Assembly (NCBI RefSeq): GCF_032854445.1
Contig: NC_088304.1
Location: forward strand, 4,960,001-5,024,000
Direction of reading: 5' to 3'
Source of the DNA: Liolophura sinensis
Lineage: Eukaryota; Mollusca; Polyplacophora; Chitonida; Chitonidae
DNA length: 64,000 nt
In this document: positions 14,301-23,900 of the stretch, one piece after another
How the letters are laid out: every line of letters begins with the position of its first letter
How positions within the stretch are numbered: the stretch's first letter is position 1
The notes under the pieces: generated by a model
Database searches by the model: none
Seen by the model: the letters and a program-made list of their open reading frames with translations, nothing else
What the model was told of the DNA's origin: nothing
Position numbers and translations under genes: made by a program

Positions 14301-14417
14301 GCCCGTTGTGTCAACCTTCACTTTGCCTGAATTGCGCCGCAGTCCATGGTAACTAGCTCCTTGATTGTCTTTATCAGTCCCATCAGACTGGTCCTCTGTG
14401 GCCATCAGATTCCCCAT
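2174..14417 (-). CDS. MEAK7: MEAK7/TLDC1-like gene, 5' part (gene span, five exons seen)
   Basis: Minus-strand gene whose first five coding exons join in phase: 14417-14283, 9556-9485, 6498-6300, 5594-5485 and 2305-2174. Together they give 216 residues. The product starts MGN, a start that fits N-myristoylation. It then has an acidic low-complexity stretch and a segment with LVKLFEKLES, ERFGQLLFLQL, LSQHHFVKSG and KKYYFALFSASKDH. The order and spacing resemble the EF-hand-like N-terminal half of vertebrate MEAK7 (TLDC1), including the short LF-x-x-L-x-S motif and a late segment with W and P residues before LLSVL. In the family this protein acts at lysosomes in mTOR signalling and carries a C-terminal TLDc domain. 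That domain would lie beyond the left edge. Assignment is by eye against remembered family features. It is divergent (head-to-head) with the ZDHHC5/8 gene. Its introns hold five or more minisatellites. Confidence 0.6.
2311..2714. other. Intron 4 sequence, nothing recognised
   Basis: AT-rich intronic sequence of the MEAK7-like gene with no repeat or convincing exon that I can see. Confidence 0.5.
2715..3062. repeat. Degenerate tandem repeat of about 36 bp
   Basis: Repeated words AATACACTGTGTCAACA, GAAGTGCTGGAGTGCA and AAGTGCAGCAATA alternate roughly every 36 bases. Copies are well diverged. The open frame on the plus strand here is a by-product of the repeat. The flanking 3063-3905 stretch is AT-rich intron with nothing recognised. 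Confidence 0.8.
3910..5315. repeat. 33-bp minisatellite family (forward orientation)
   Basis: Array built on a unit containing ATTCAGACATGTGTACAATA and TGACACCCCAATC. The left part (about 3910-4540) uses longer compound units with extra ACATATGACAGGTGTAC segments. The right part is simpler, about 33 bases per unit. Copies are diverged. It lies in intron 4 of the MEAK7-like gene. The same family occurs in reverse orientation at 11175-11930. Confidence 0.92.
5328..5475. repeat. 27-bp minisatellite, about 5 copies
   Basis: Units contain TACAATATGACACCAGATAC followed by AAATGTG or AAATCAG. It is clearly derived from the neighbouring 33-bp family. It ends about ten bases from the donor of MEAK7-like exon 4 on the minus strand. 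Confidence 0.92.
5485..5594 (-). CDS. MEAK7: MEAK7-like exon 4
   Basis: Begins in phase after the single G left by exon 3 (GAA codon), acceptor CTTTTGTGTTGTAG. Encodes ALEMVKCCYTLTLTAS and later EDIVFESLVNSM. The donor is chosen at ATG|GTTAGT so that the next exon continues in the frame showing family similarity. An alternative donor AACA|GTATGG lies five bases earlier and would shift the frame. Confidence 0.55.
5893..6070 (+). repeat. SINE family A copy
   Basis: Plus-oriented copy running from the box-B-like GAGTTCAAGTCCAGCT through GGGTTTCCCCTGGGC, CGCCATAAAGCTGGCC and GTGAAATATTCTTCAGTAC to an AATAAATA tail. It is moderately diverged and lies in intron 3 of the MEAK7-like gene. Confidence 0.85.
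6300..6498 (-). CDS. MEAK7: MEAK7-like exon 3
   Basis: 66 codons plus one base. Acceptor TTTCTTTCAG ends at 6499 and donor GCAG|GTGAGG starts at 6299. Encodes NAFEGPLERFGQLLFLQLVH, then LSQHHFVKSGKEVLRLNEES and KKYYFALFSASKDHLTKA. This is the best-conserved-looking stretch of the gene and the main basis for the MEAK7 call. The acceptor and the first bases of the exon are part of a short tandem repeat that extends into the intron. Confidence 0.65.
6491..6650. repeat. Short tandem repeat (about 20-25 bp) spanning a splice acceptor
   Basis: The words AAATGCATTCTGAAAG, AAATGCATTCAATCTGA and variants recur about seven times. The first unit includes the acceptor and first bases of MEAK7-like exon 3 (minus strand). 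Confidence 0.85.
6885..8170. repeat. 56-bp minisatellite, about 23 copies
   Basis: Unit contains TATCTGAGCCAGCAACATGG, TGGAATGTGGTTCAGGATAC and ACTGTATATACATG. The period measured between successive TATCTGAGCC words is 56. Variants (CCACCAGTATGATGG, CCGTCATCATGGTGA) recur at several positions, so unit types are interspersed. It lies in intron 2 of the MEAK7-like gene. Confidence 0.97.
8890..9246. repeat. 22-bp minisatellite, about 16 copies
   Basis: Unit is close to ACAAAGTAAGATATCCCACT plus AG or GG, alternating with an ATACTCCACTAG variant. It sits about 240 bases beyond the donor of MEAK7-like exon 2, in intron 2. The 8180-8880 stretch before it is AT-rich intron with nothing recognised. 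Confidence 0.96.
9485..9556 (-). CDS. MEAK7: MEAK7-like exon 2
   Basis: 24 codons, phase 0 at both ends. Acceptor GCCTTTTTTCACAG, donor TTTGAG|GTGAGT. Encodes KLESTATGEDKSDDSTHLSK then TTFE. The splice sites are strong and the exon joins the flanking ones in frame. Confidence 0.65.
9560..10490. other. Intron 1 sequence, nothing recognised
   Basis: AT-rich intron of the MEAK7-like gene. I see no repeat or exon I can defend. Confidence 0.5.
10495..10682 (+). repeat. SINE family A copy, internally duplicated
   Basis: Plus-oriented. It contains the CTCCCACCATAATGCTGGCC block, then GAAGGTCTGCCAACAACCTG, GGGTTTCCCCCGGGCTCTG, and a second TTCCACCATAATGTTGACC block before GTGAAATATTCTTGAGTAC and the AATAAACAAATA tail. 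Either two copies are nested or the core was duplicated. Confidence 0.88.
10985..11075 (+). repeat. Dispersed repeat family D, fragment
   Basis: Carries TTCACCTAAAGTTTAGC, AAGTGACACATTTTGCTTG and TTAGGCCATCTAAGATG. The same words are seen at 37600-37900 and, reversed, near 63940. Confidence 0.6.
11080..11165 (-). repeat. SINE family A fragment
   Basis: Minus-oriented piece with ACTCAAGAATATTTCACTTA, AACAGCATTATGATGGGA and CAACCATCCGCAGATTGCTG. Confidence 0.8.
11175..11930. repeat. 33-bp minisatellite family (reverse orientation), split by a SINE
   Basis: Units such as GTCTGAATGATTGCAGTG and GATTGGGGTGTCATATTGTA are reverse complements of the 3910-5315 family. The array is interrupted at about 11536-11692 by a SINE copy. 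It lies in intron 1 of the MEAK7-like gene. Confidence 0.92.
11536..11692 (+). repeat. SINE family A copy inside the minisatellite
   Basis: Plus-oriented: CCTCTCTGGCCGTACGTGGG, AGGTCTGGCAGCAACCTGC, GGTTTCCTCCCACCATAATG, GTGAAATATTCTAGAGTACG and an AATAAATAAATTA tail. The repeat array resumes directly after the tail, so the SINE inserted into an existing array. Confidence 0.9.
11935..12070 (+). repeat. Dispersed repeat family D, copy
   Basis: Shares GAGTTTTTTGGTGAAGT, GTTGACATTATAAGTATTG and a late AACTTTAAATGAAATACAGT block with 37890-38025 in the same order. Family unknown. Confidence 0.55.
12071..13945. other. Intron 1 sequence, nothing recognised
   Basis: AT-rich, no clear repeat or exon. 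The small open frames here have no splice context or similarity that I can see. Confidence 0.45.
13950..14095 (+). repeat. SINE family A copy
   Basis: Plus-oriented: GGGAAGGTCTGGCAGCAACC, GTTTCCCCCGGGCTCTGCC, CTCCCACCATAATGCTGGCC, GAAATATTCTCGAATACGGC, and the tail CCAATCCAATAAATAAATAA. It lies about 190 bases from MEAK7-like exon 1. Confidence 0.93.
14283..14417 (-). CDS. MEAK7: MEAK7-like exon 1 (start codon)
   Basis: 45 codons from ATG at 14417 to TTTGAG, donor GAG|GTGCAG. The product begins MGNLMATEDQSDGTDKDNQG and ends DTTGLVKLFE. I chose this ATG because MGN fits the myristoylated start expected in the family. A second in-frame ATG follows three codons later. Confidence 0.6.
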
Positions 14418-14865
14418 GTTGTAAAAGTTTGAATTTAAACAGTAACTCAACGACACATTTCCGATCGGCTGTCAGCTGAGTAACCTTTGACCCCAGATCT
14501 CCTAACAGAGATGTTCTGCACCTCATGCCGGATCTGTGCGGAGAACCTGCTATAAAATTATTACGCCAGTACAACAGTTATAATGTTACCTGTCAGCTAA
14601 AATGCATTTTTTGGCTCAAATTTCAACATCTTTATGGTAAACATTTTCCAATCAGTATTGTAGTTTTTGCACAGCAGTAGAGATTCAGACAGTTTAACTG
14701 TGTGGATACATGGGTTTATGTTTTATAGAAGATTTACCAAACTGTGTACTTAGGTCCTCTGTGACGAAAAATGCCATCTTTGTTTGATGCAGGTTGCACG
14801 ACGATGATGCGGTCATGGAATAAGAGATAATTTCTGAAGATTTGTCCATCTTGTACATATCCAAG
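14418..14865. promoter_or_regulatory. Shared divergent promoter interval, MEAK7-like / ZDHHC5/8
   Basis: 448 bases separate the start codons of the two divergent genes, so both promoters and 5' UTRs must lie here or in unseen 5' non-coding exons. A consensus CCAATCAG (plus strand, 14648-14655) and a TATAAAATTA word (14551-14560) are visible. No transcription start can be fixed from sequence alone. Confidence 0.6.
14815..14823 (+). promoter_or_regulatory. Minimal upstream ORF (ATG GAA TAA) before ZDHHC5/8
   Basis: A two-codon upstream ORF with its stop in frame with, and 42 bases before, the main ATG. The TAA also excludes any N-terminal extension of the main frame within this exon. Whether it acts on translation is unknown. 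Confidence 0.5.
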
Positions 14866-14957
14866 ATGGCTGGATGTGAATGTTCCACGAAGATAATCCC
14901 TGCCACGGTGGCATGGTGTCTTCTGCTGGGAGCCTCAGGCTCGTTTTTCGGAGTTAT
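14866..14957 (+). CDS. ZDHHC5/8: ZDHHC5/8 exon 1 (start codon)
   Basis: ATG at 14866 in context CCAAGATGG; encodes [20 protein letters not shown] and [10 protein letters not shown], the first membrane span. Donor AT|GTGAGT; two bases of the next codon carry over. The AAGATGGC overlapping the start codon also matches the YY1 core. Confidence 0.88.
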
Positions 14958-17900
14958 GTGAGTATTGGACCCAACCCCCAAATTATTCTGAGTGGGTGAT
15001 GTTGTTGTATCCGGTTTCTGCCACACAGCGTTTGACACTTACCTGCTCTCATTCTTCGTATAAATCTCTACTAATTTGTCTGTATAAATTGTTATCAAAT
15101 CTAGAACGTATTGTATGGCATTTTGAATAGTGCATGTGTACTCTTACCCGTATCCAAGTTCATTTGCAGCGACACTTTCAATCTCCCATTGCATCAAATC
15201 AGTGGTTACACGAATAGGTGTTTCACTTTCAGTTGTTCTTGTTACATTTGATTTAATTAGGTCCTTTTCTTGTGTTTTAGTTATGGGTTAAGTTAAGTTA
15301 AGTTACACCTAACCGACAGTATCTGTGAGTATTTTCTTCACAAGGATTGAAGCTTTGTGATCTGTAGTTTATAGACAGTGCATATCTGCACAGTTTTGAG
15401 ATAACTGGATATTAGTCTGCTTAGCCATCGTGGATTTTACCGAAAGATAAGCTCCCTATACACATTCGTAGTCATATGACCTAAAAATTGTTAAATACAA
15501 CGGTAAACCCTTAGCACTCACTCACTCCCTACACACTACTGTGATCCGAGTTCCTTCCAGGGCATAAAAGCAGTATGAGTTTGCTAGAGTTTAACTGTTG
15601 TAGTAAAATTCCGTGCCAAATCTGCACAACACTGAGTTCCAACACTGTTCGTTGTGGTCAGATTCTGAAGGCGACTTAAATTAAATGGAGTTCAAGCAGT
15701 AAAACTTTTATTTCATAAAATCTCAGATTTTTCTTGAAGCTGTAATGGTAATTACTTTGCCAGATACATTAGCAAAAGTAATTTAGATTGGCTCAGAAAC
15801 TGAAATTAATTTTCCTAAGGTCAACTTTATCTAGGTTTGTATACCTCAATCTCTTAAACATGAATAAGTAAATATGGAAAATGTGTTGTCTGATCCCTTT
15901 ACTTGCCAGTTAGTCAGTGCCATACCTGTGTACTGTTTAAAGATCCAGTGGAAAGTGTTGCTCACTATTTTTTTATGTGAAATAAATATAACATCGATAT
16001 GTTATCCAGTATGTCCAGGCATTAATACTAGCAAAACCTTAGGTTGATTAATGAAATTCAAGTTGGTTGTTGAATGTTCATACTAGTATCGACAAGCAGA
16101 AGAATTCTCCATCAAAAACGCCTATTTAACTTGTCATAAAAGAATACCTTTATTGATAGGCAAATAGGATGTCCCATACATTGTAATCTACGTGCATTCA
16201 TGTATGCCACAAACAGCTTAGTTGAGACTCAGTGCCAAGGTACCTTTATCACCAGAAGAGCTGGTAAATTGGTTTTGTCTGAGCTGCAGGTTAATGTCAG
16301 ATCAGAGTGGTTATACTGTTCACAGTTGGTCATCTCCTTTCTTAGTAAATGACCTTTATTTAGTTCACATCATGGTGTTCTGCATTTCAATTTGTTACAA
16401 TACTTGTGTCTGCCATGACTTCAAGCTTATTTTGTTATGGTGTTTTCTAACTCTTAAGATGCGTATAGGATGTTTTCAGTTATAAATTACCTAAGAAATT
16501 AAATTAAAATCAAATTAAAATGCTGCATTCAGTTGGAAATGGGTTATTATTGGCTGGTTTCTTACAAAGTGTCAGCACAATGTGGATTAAATATAGCCTA
16601 TATGGTATTGTCCGATAAAATCATTCATTCATTCCTATTCAGTACTGAAAGTTAGCTCAAGGTAATTGAATTTTTGAACGAAGTCATTCAAGCAAAGCCA
16701 GGGGATACTCTTCAGTCATATGCATGCACATGTGTAGCTTTAAAAGGCTTTAAAATGATACTCTTGATGGCAAGACAAGTTTTTCCGACAAGAAATCGAT
16801 CAGATTTAACCAAAAGCTCTCAAATGGTCCTGTCATCTTTATATGACTGAAAAATTGTTAACTACGATGTTGAACCCCAAGTACTAATTCACTCAGTCCT
16901 GTAAGGTGAATGAATCAATCAGAATTAAGCAAAGTAACACTTCAAAAAAGCTTAACCTCAACTGGAATAAAGTATGTGTCTGCTAGACTAACTTAACTAT
17001 GGCACATATATACACTAGTAAATGGTTTTAGAAGTAAATAAATAAGGAGAAATAAATATGGTTGTTACGTATAACTTGTGATCTAAATATTCACTGCTTT
17101 ATCTTCCAGATGCCCTTTCCTTTACACTGTGACGATTGGCATCCCTATTTATTCAGGAATAATTACCATATTTGTGGTTGCCAACTTCGCCTTGGCCACC
17201 TTCATGGACCCTGGTATATATCCTAAAGGTATGTATGTGCTTATGTTGCAATGCCCCTGAGCACTGCTGTCAATTAATGTGAAAAGCAAGTCATATCCAA
17301 GAACATGTGTATATGTGACAGTCGCATTTATAGTGCACCTGTCAGTGGTGGAGGCATAGTTCAGGGCTCAAATTAAGCGGCGAATTCTCATTTGGTTTTT
17401 GTATCGGTTACCACTGCTGTAAATGAAGGCTTTGTTTACGCTCTCCACTGCATGTTTTATTCTATATAAAACGATGGTTAGGAAGGGCATCTCGGAGATT
17501 ATAACTGACTTGTACATTCCCTCACTAACCACATCAATAATGCGCTCATGTTTTAGAAATGTATGAGTTATCTGACCTGTCAACCTGATTAAGTTCAGCC
17601 AGTCGGCATTGCCGGGAAAAGAACCCGCGGCAAAATGACCAGCTGTTTAACATGTGTCAAAACTTCAACTTTTTAAATTTTGTTGGATACTTTCTGTTAT
17701 TCCCTTTAACTGTTTTAGATTGAAGGATGTGAATTTCGGCATAAAATGTCTCACGAATCTGCAAGTCTTAAGGCATGTGAGAAATTTGGATTTCAGTGAG
17801 AATTTCATGTACGATCTGGATGACAACATGAAAATAACCAATCTTTGGTGCAAGATATGCAGTAAATATGTGGCGTAAATATGTGCAAAGCACCAAGGGA

Positions 17901-20900
17901 TAACCGTCAGTTCCCTGCAGTCTATAATTTCGTATGTTGATGGCGTAAATTATGTACACAAGGCTAATGTGGCGAGACGTGAAACCAGACTCGCTCTATC
18001 CAGATAGACATTATGTGAAGTACACTCTACCACAACCACAACAACAACAGCCTCTTTTGCGTCTGCAGTGTGCCTGTCAGTGCCAGAGTTTGACGTCCTG
18101 TGTTTTTAACATAAATTTAGCATTCTTTCGTGCATTGAAATTGAGTGAACTAACATTCATTGACTTCTCTGTTTTTCATTATCACAGTGAGATTTAAAGT
18201 ATGATTTTCTGTGTTTTTGACATTAATTTAGCATTGTGTCGAGCATTGAAATTGAGTGAACCATTGACCAACTGACTTTTTAATCCATGTCATTATCACA
18301 GTGACATTTAAAGTTCGATATTCTTTGTTTTTAACATAAGGTGAGCATTCTGTGGGACACTCCAAGAGAGAACTTGAGTTAACTGGTGTGATTTTTCACA
18401 CACACATAATTTGTTCTTGGTTACAAGTTGCTGGATGTTCATTGTTGATAGTATTTTTTTTTTTTTTGAGAGATTAAATGAATAATACAACATTTTGAGA
18501 GCTCATAATCTTTTTTGTTTTAAAAGACGCATGGTAACCCATTTTTTTAAATGTATTACCAGTAACCAAATCAGGGCGGACCATAAACAGGTTACCAGAA
18601 CCAGCTCTTAATTTGAGGCCTGTCATTTAATTATTGGCTTGTTCTAACCCTGTCCACATCTGCTGTGCTCAACTCAACTTCACATGTTGCAATGTCTGCC
18701 AATAGCTGCCCAGAGGTCAACTGATTATTTTACTGAAAACATAAAATCTTCAAACATGCAGTTTTACATACATGCACCACATGCCAGTAGAAAGCACTTG
18801 TAGGTGCATGATGATACTTTCAGGTCTTGCTCATCTCGTTGTGGTCGCATGCACTCATGGATGCTTTGATCTAAATGAGTTTAAGTATTTACATCTCTTT
18901 GCAAGTACTTAAAAGGCCATTTTCAGCTTTTTTAATTTTTGTTCAGAGTTTTTTCTCTGTTGTTTTAAGGTACAACGTTAAACCCCAAGCACTCACTCAC
19001 AAATACGTCAGTGATGTGAAATATTGTCTCCATAATGACAAGTTTTGGTATTATGGGTTGTATTAATGAAGCATATAAAAGAACTGGATCTTAATGATGT
19101 CAAAAGCTTCTGTTGAAAGGTTGCTTTTGTGTACTACAACTTTTAAGGAAATATACAGCTGAAGTAGGAATACAAAGCCTGCATAGTTCTATTGTTTGTG
19201 ATGACTCAGTATTGACATGCAAACATTAGATAAACTGTTACCACATGTTGCAAGGTTGCTATCTGTGCATGTGTTTGTGAAATTGTCGTACATGGTTAAA
19301 GTGATGTTCGTGGTCTTGTCTTCACCTGTGCATTGGTCGCTTAAGCCTAAAGTGTACAGTGTCTGTCGATTTGTAGGTCTGTACATTTTTTTTTTTTTTG
19401 TGAAGAGGGCTGAACAATTTGGTAATGCAGGTCTTTTGTTAATAGCATAATCTCTTGATAGCATCAGTACATGGTCAGTACACCTATTCTCATACAAGCT
19501 GTTTGTTAAAAACATGTCTGACATGCAAGAAATATAACCAAACAGCGTGTTACTGAAAAGCTGCACAGCTGAACAGAGAGGCCCAAAATGCTGTTAAAGT
19601 GGTGCATTTTCTGTCGTAACATTGCTGGACTATAGATTTTCTTTATGTGCACACGTACACAGAAGCATGTGTCCGACATGAAAGGAAAGCGTACATAGCT
19701 TTGGACTGATTTGTTAAAGGCGGAAAGTGGTTTCACGAGTTCCATACTTTGTGAGCAGTTATCATCCCAGGAAATATAGTAGGGTGTACATACATGTGTG
19801 TAGGTGTGCAGTTTTGTGTCAGTCAGGTCGTGTCCTGCTTAGTGTGTAGCCCAGTCTTTGCAGGTACCATGCAACAATAGCTGGAAAGTGGCAAGAAAAA
19901 AAAAAAAGAGTGATGACATTGGAAGGAGGTGTTCAACCCAAGTTTGAAATGAATGAATGAATGATTATGGCTTATCGGCAGTATTTCAGCTATATTATGG
20001 CGAAGGTTTGAAATGTAAATCTACAATTACAGTCTAAGCCCAGAAGTAAATCACACCATGCTAGTGTCTGGCTGACATTACCATAAAAACCCATGGATTT
20101 AGGAGCTTAACAGTGTACCAGTTTGGTGATGTCACACAGAGCATGCCAGCTTATCTAGACTGCTGCAGCTCATACTGTCCCCTGACCTAATCAGTGGTAA
20201 TGGGGAAGAGGCTTGAGCCTTAATCAGCTGATGACAGAGGGATTGCAGTCGTAGTCATCCTACTGTGGAGGGTACCAGGATGTTCTTCCTGATAACGGTT
20301 TCTGCTGCTTCTCCCAAAGCTCTACTGGTAATACATACATGTACATTGATTGATATTCACCTGGGGTACATATATCAACACGCTCGGGAAGGTCAAAGCT
20401 TGAGGGCTTTTGTTTGGATCTTTTTGGGAAACATTTGCATACATGATGATGCGTGTAGGCCAACTACAGTGTTACAGCAATAGCACGCTGTGGCGTCATT
20501 TTATTATTGTCAAACAATCGTGGCCCAGTTCATCTTAATGATGTAATGTAGACAGTACGTTGTTACAGTGGAAACATCACGTCTTTCATGACAAAGATTT
20601 TTTCTCATACTTCATATACTTAAATATGAAATTAAAACAAGAGTCCAAAACATAAATAAATGTATCTGTGCCTAAATAAATGGCCAGTATTTGTGCATTA
20701 TTTATACAGGCATTCAGTTTTCACTTCATCAAGATCATATACATTATCTTGAGATACAACCAAACTTATTCAGTATCTTAACACACTGATGTATTTGATG
20801 TTTTATCTCAAAACTGCTGTGAGTCCCAAAACTGAAGATAGATGCTTGTTTATAATGCATAAATGTTCTGTGCAAAGAGTAAACAGAAATACTGCTGGAA

Positions 20901-23900
20901 GGTTTGAAATGTCTTGTACATATAACCTGGGCATCAGCTGTTTGAGCCACATCTACAGATTGAACTGAATTGTATGTACGTCTAGCTCTTTCACTATTAA
21001 AACTTTCCAGGTGTATTGGTATGGAGACAGCGGCTGCTAGGTTAGATAGATATGATAGATGACAGACTGTAATATAAGTGCACATGTACTGGCTGTTCAT
21101 CTGTATGCTAATCTAGCATGTCTAGATCAGGCCATTACAGTGTATCTCCAATGTACTAGGGTGTGTGTTTCTGCTTGATGTACAGTGTGATTTTGTTGTA
21201 GTCATGGAGTAGCATTGTGGAAAGCTGGAGTATGAAATACATCTATATCCCCAAGGTTTTCAAGTGTATACCTTCAGTCGTACGGCTTTTAAGATAGTAA
21301 AACCACAGTATAGCTGTAACACTACAGGTTTTTCATTATGACATTCATTCATTCATTCATTCAACAAGTCCTGTCCTGTTGTTTTCAGGTTGATAAAACC
21401 ATGTTATGACAACAGTAATGTACAGCCAATGTATCATAAAGCCATAATCATTCATTTATTCCAGCTTTGATCAGAATTTGTCTACATTGAAAATTTTAAC
21501 TTCCTGTTAATCACTGGTAAAGTCTGGCAGTTACGTATGGTTGATAGTGGGTTGAACACATGTATTGGATATGGTTTGGGGTATGAAGGAATTACTTTAT
21601 AATGGCTCATACATATACCCTGTCTGATGGTCACTGGTATTGGAGCTCACATCTCTGAGCGGAAGCAGAATAACAAACGTCCAGGAAACAGGAATCTGTA
21701 ATCGGTGGACTGTTACAAGAATCCAGTAACAGGTGTCAGCGTAATTTACAGCAGGCTTGCTTTAATGGATTTGTGCCTGAAGGACACGGTTTTAGGTTAC
21801 GGATCTAAATTAACTATCTGTCTTTTTAGGCTAACATCTGATGTGGTGTAACCGGGATAAAAACACATTATTTTACCATTTTCTTCTCGTTCATCTCCCC
21901 CCCCCCCCCCCCCCCCCCCACACCGGTATTGAAATACAGAATTGCAGTAGTTTTGTAAAGTTGATGTCGTGATTTTTGTCACTTTGGCATATGTGGAGAG
22001 ATGTTATATGGTTAAATGTTTCATGTGCACAGCATGAGCCACAGCAGCATTGGAGGGGCTCTAATGAGCTTCCTTCAAGGGTCAAAGGAACCTGTCTCAC
22101 CATTTATACCACTGTCCCTTCTGTTTTCTGTATACACCAGAAGCTGAACAATGCAGCATATTGCTAATCACCATATATCTGCCTGTATTCTCTGCACTTT
22201 GTTAAAGGAGACCTCCGCTGTTATTGTAACTGGACCTTCCTGTGCCTCATCGAGCTAACGCACTGGTCTTCCTGAATCCAATCAGCCCGTGACCATTGAG
22301 GATTATACATGTACTGTACATATGTGATGTACATGTGCTCAGACCTGGCTCTCGTTGTTTCACTTCAGCTGACTTCTGACAGTCAGGAGGATTTTCAGGA
22401 ACATGTAATTGATAAAGGGTGTGGTTTCCTCCAGGCTCTGCCTTGGTCTCCCAACCCGTGAAAATGACCTGCAGTTTGTATGTGAAATATTCTTGAAAAC
22501 AACATTAAATACCATCAGATTGAAAAAAATATTCATGTACATGTAACTTAAGTAAGTCTGGACAAGGTATTGTGGATGAGTGTTTATTGATGACGTTACA
22601 AGTAAAAGACATAGTGAAAATGGAAACATGTTCTACATGTACATGTATTTCTCTGCAACTTGAAGCATCCAGTTGTACCCAGTTTTGTCGGTCACAGTTG
22701 TTCACGATTGCAAGATTTTATCAAACTTTTCCAAATAGGATTATGCCTATGTTGACTTTGTCTGCTCAGTACACCCGACTTCGTATGTGTTTAGAAGAGA
22801 TTTGCTCTGTTATGAAGATGGACTGGAATTGATATAATTATCGTTTTCTTGTCTAATTCAGCAGCTGCTTCTAATCATTTAAAACAAGGAAAACTCTGTA
22901 TTGGGCTTGTTAACAAATGGACCAGCAATAAGTGTAATATGTTCTAAGTCATAAAATACCATTATCATTACTACAAGTAGATGTACATGTGCATAGATTT
23001 TCATGGAGTTTGGCCTTAATTCCATGATGATGATTGGAAGGAAGATTGACTACAGCAGTAATCAGTCATAGACATTACAGCAGTCAGTCAGGATATTATT
23101 GCTTAACTTGTGTTTCGCATTTTATCAACTGTGAATGTTTCATTTCTGTGTTTGTGATGTGTTTAGAAGCTGTTAATGTAGATCGACCAACAGTTTTCCC
23201 TAAGGCTATGTGTTTTGCATTACTCATTTGTGACAGTACAATTTGATGTTTTTTGATTTCATATCCATTAGTACAGCTTTCATCTGGTGAGCAATAAAAC
23301 ATTTTGGTGGTATGAGTCTTCAGGAGCAAAAGTGATTTGCTTCAGAAGCCGTGAATCTTTATACCTCGTGTGCAATGCGTTGACATGACGACAAACTAAT
23401 TATTAATAGGTACAAAGGTTAGGCCATCCTTTAAAATTCTTCGTTGGGGCATAATCAGATTGTGTTTAATAAAAAAGATGGCTTACAAGTTAGGTCAGAT
23501 GGGAATTTGTGTTAAATTTTTTTTATTCTGGATAATGAAAGATATATTGGTTTTAAAGAAATTTAGAGTGAGAGAAAACTTAGTAGGGCTATTTACAATT
23601 GAAGGTTTGGTTGGTTTACGCCCAGCAACCAAACTTTTGAGGATGGATTTTACACGCAAAACTTTGATTTCAACAGTAACATTCCTAATGTCAATCGAGC
23701 AAGGGTGTTGAGATTTTTGTGTTGTGATCCAAGCATTATGATGATAAAAGGCTTTGAGCCCACCCTGTCACCAGCCCGTTATCTGCTGTGCGCAGCCGGA
23801 TCAATAAGAGCTGTATGGCTGGCTGTGAGATGCACACGAAATTTGGGTGACATGGATGGACAGTGACTTTCAGGTGTAAACCCCATTGATTTCTGCCAAA

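Noticed and set aside
14694..15038. Minus-strand open frame of 114 codons near the first divergent promoter
   Set aside because: Antisense to ZDHHC5/8 exon 1, whose plus-strand reading joins the later exons in phase.
19189..19566. Minus-strand open frame of 125 codons
   Set aside because: Low-complexity, no motif I recognise, crosses a poly-T tract; taken as chance.
20744..21100. Minus-strand open frame of 118 codons
   Set aside because: No recognisable motif or splice signals, atypical composition, and it lies in an intron of ZDHHC5/8; chance open frame.
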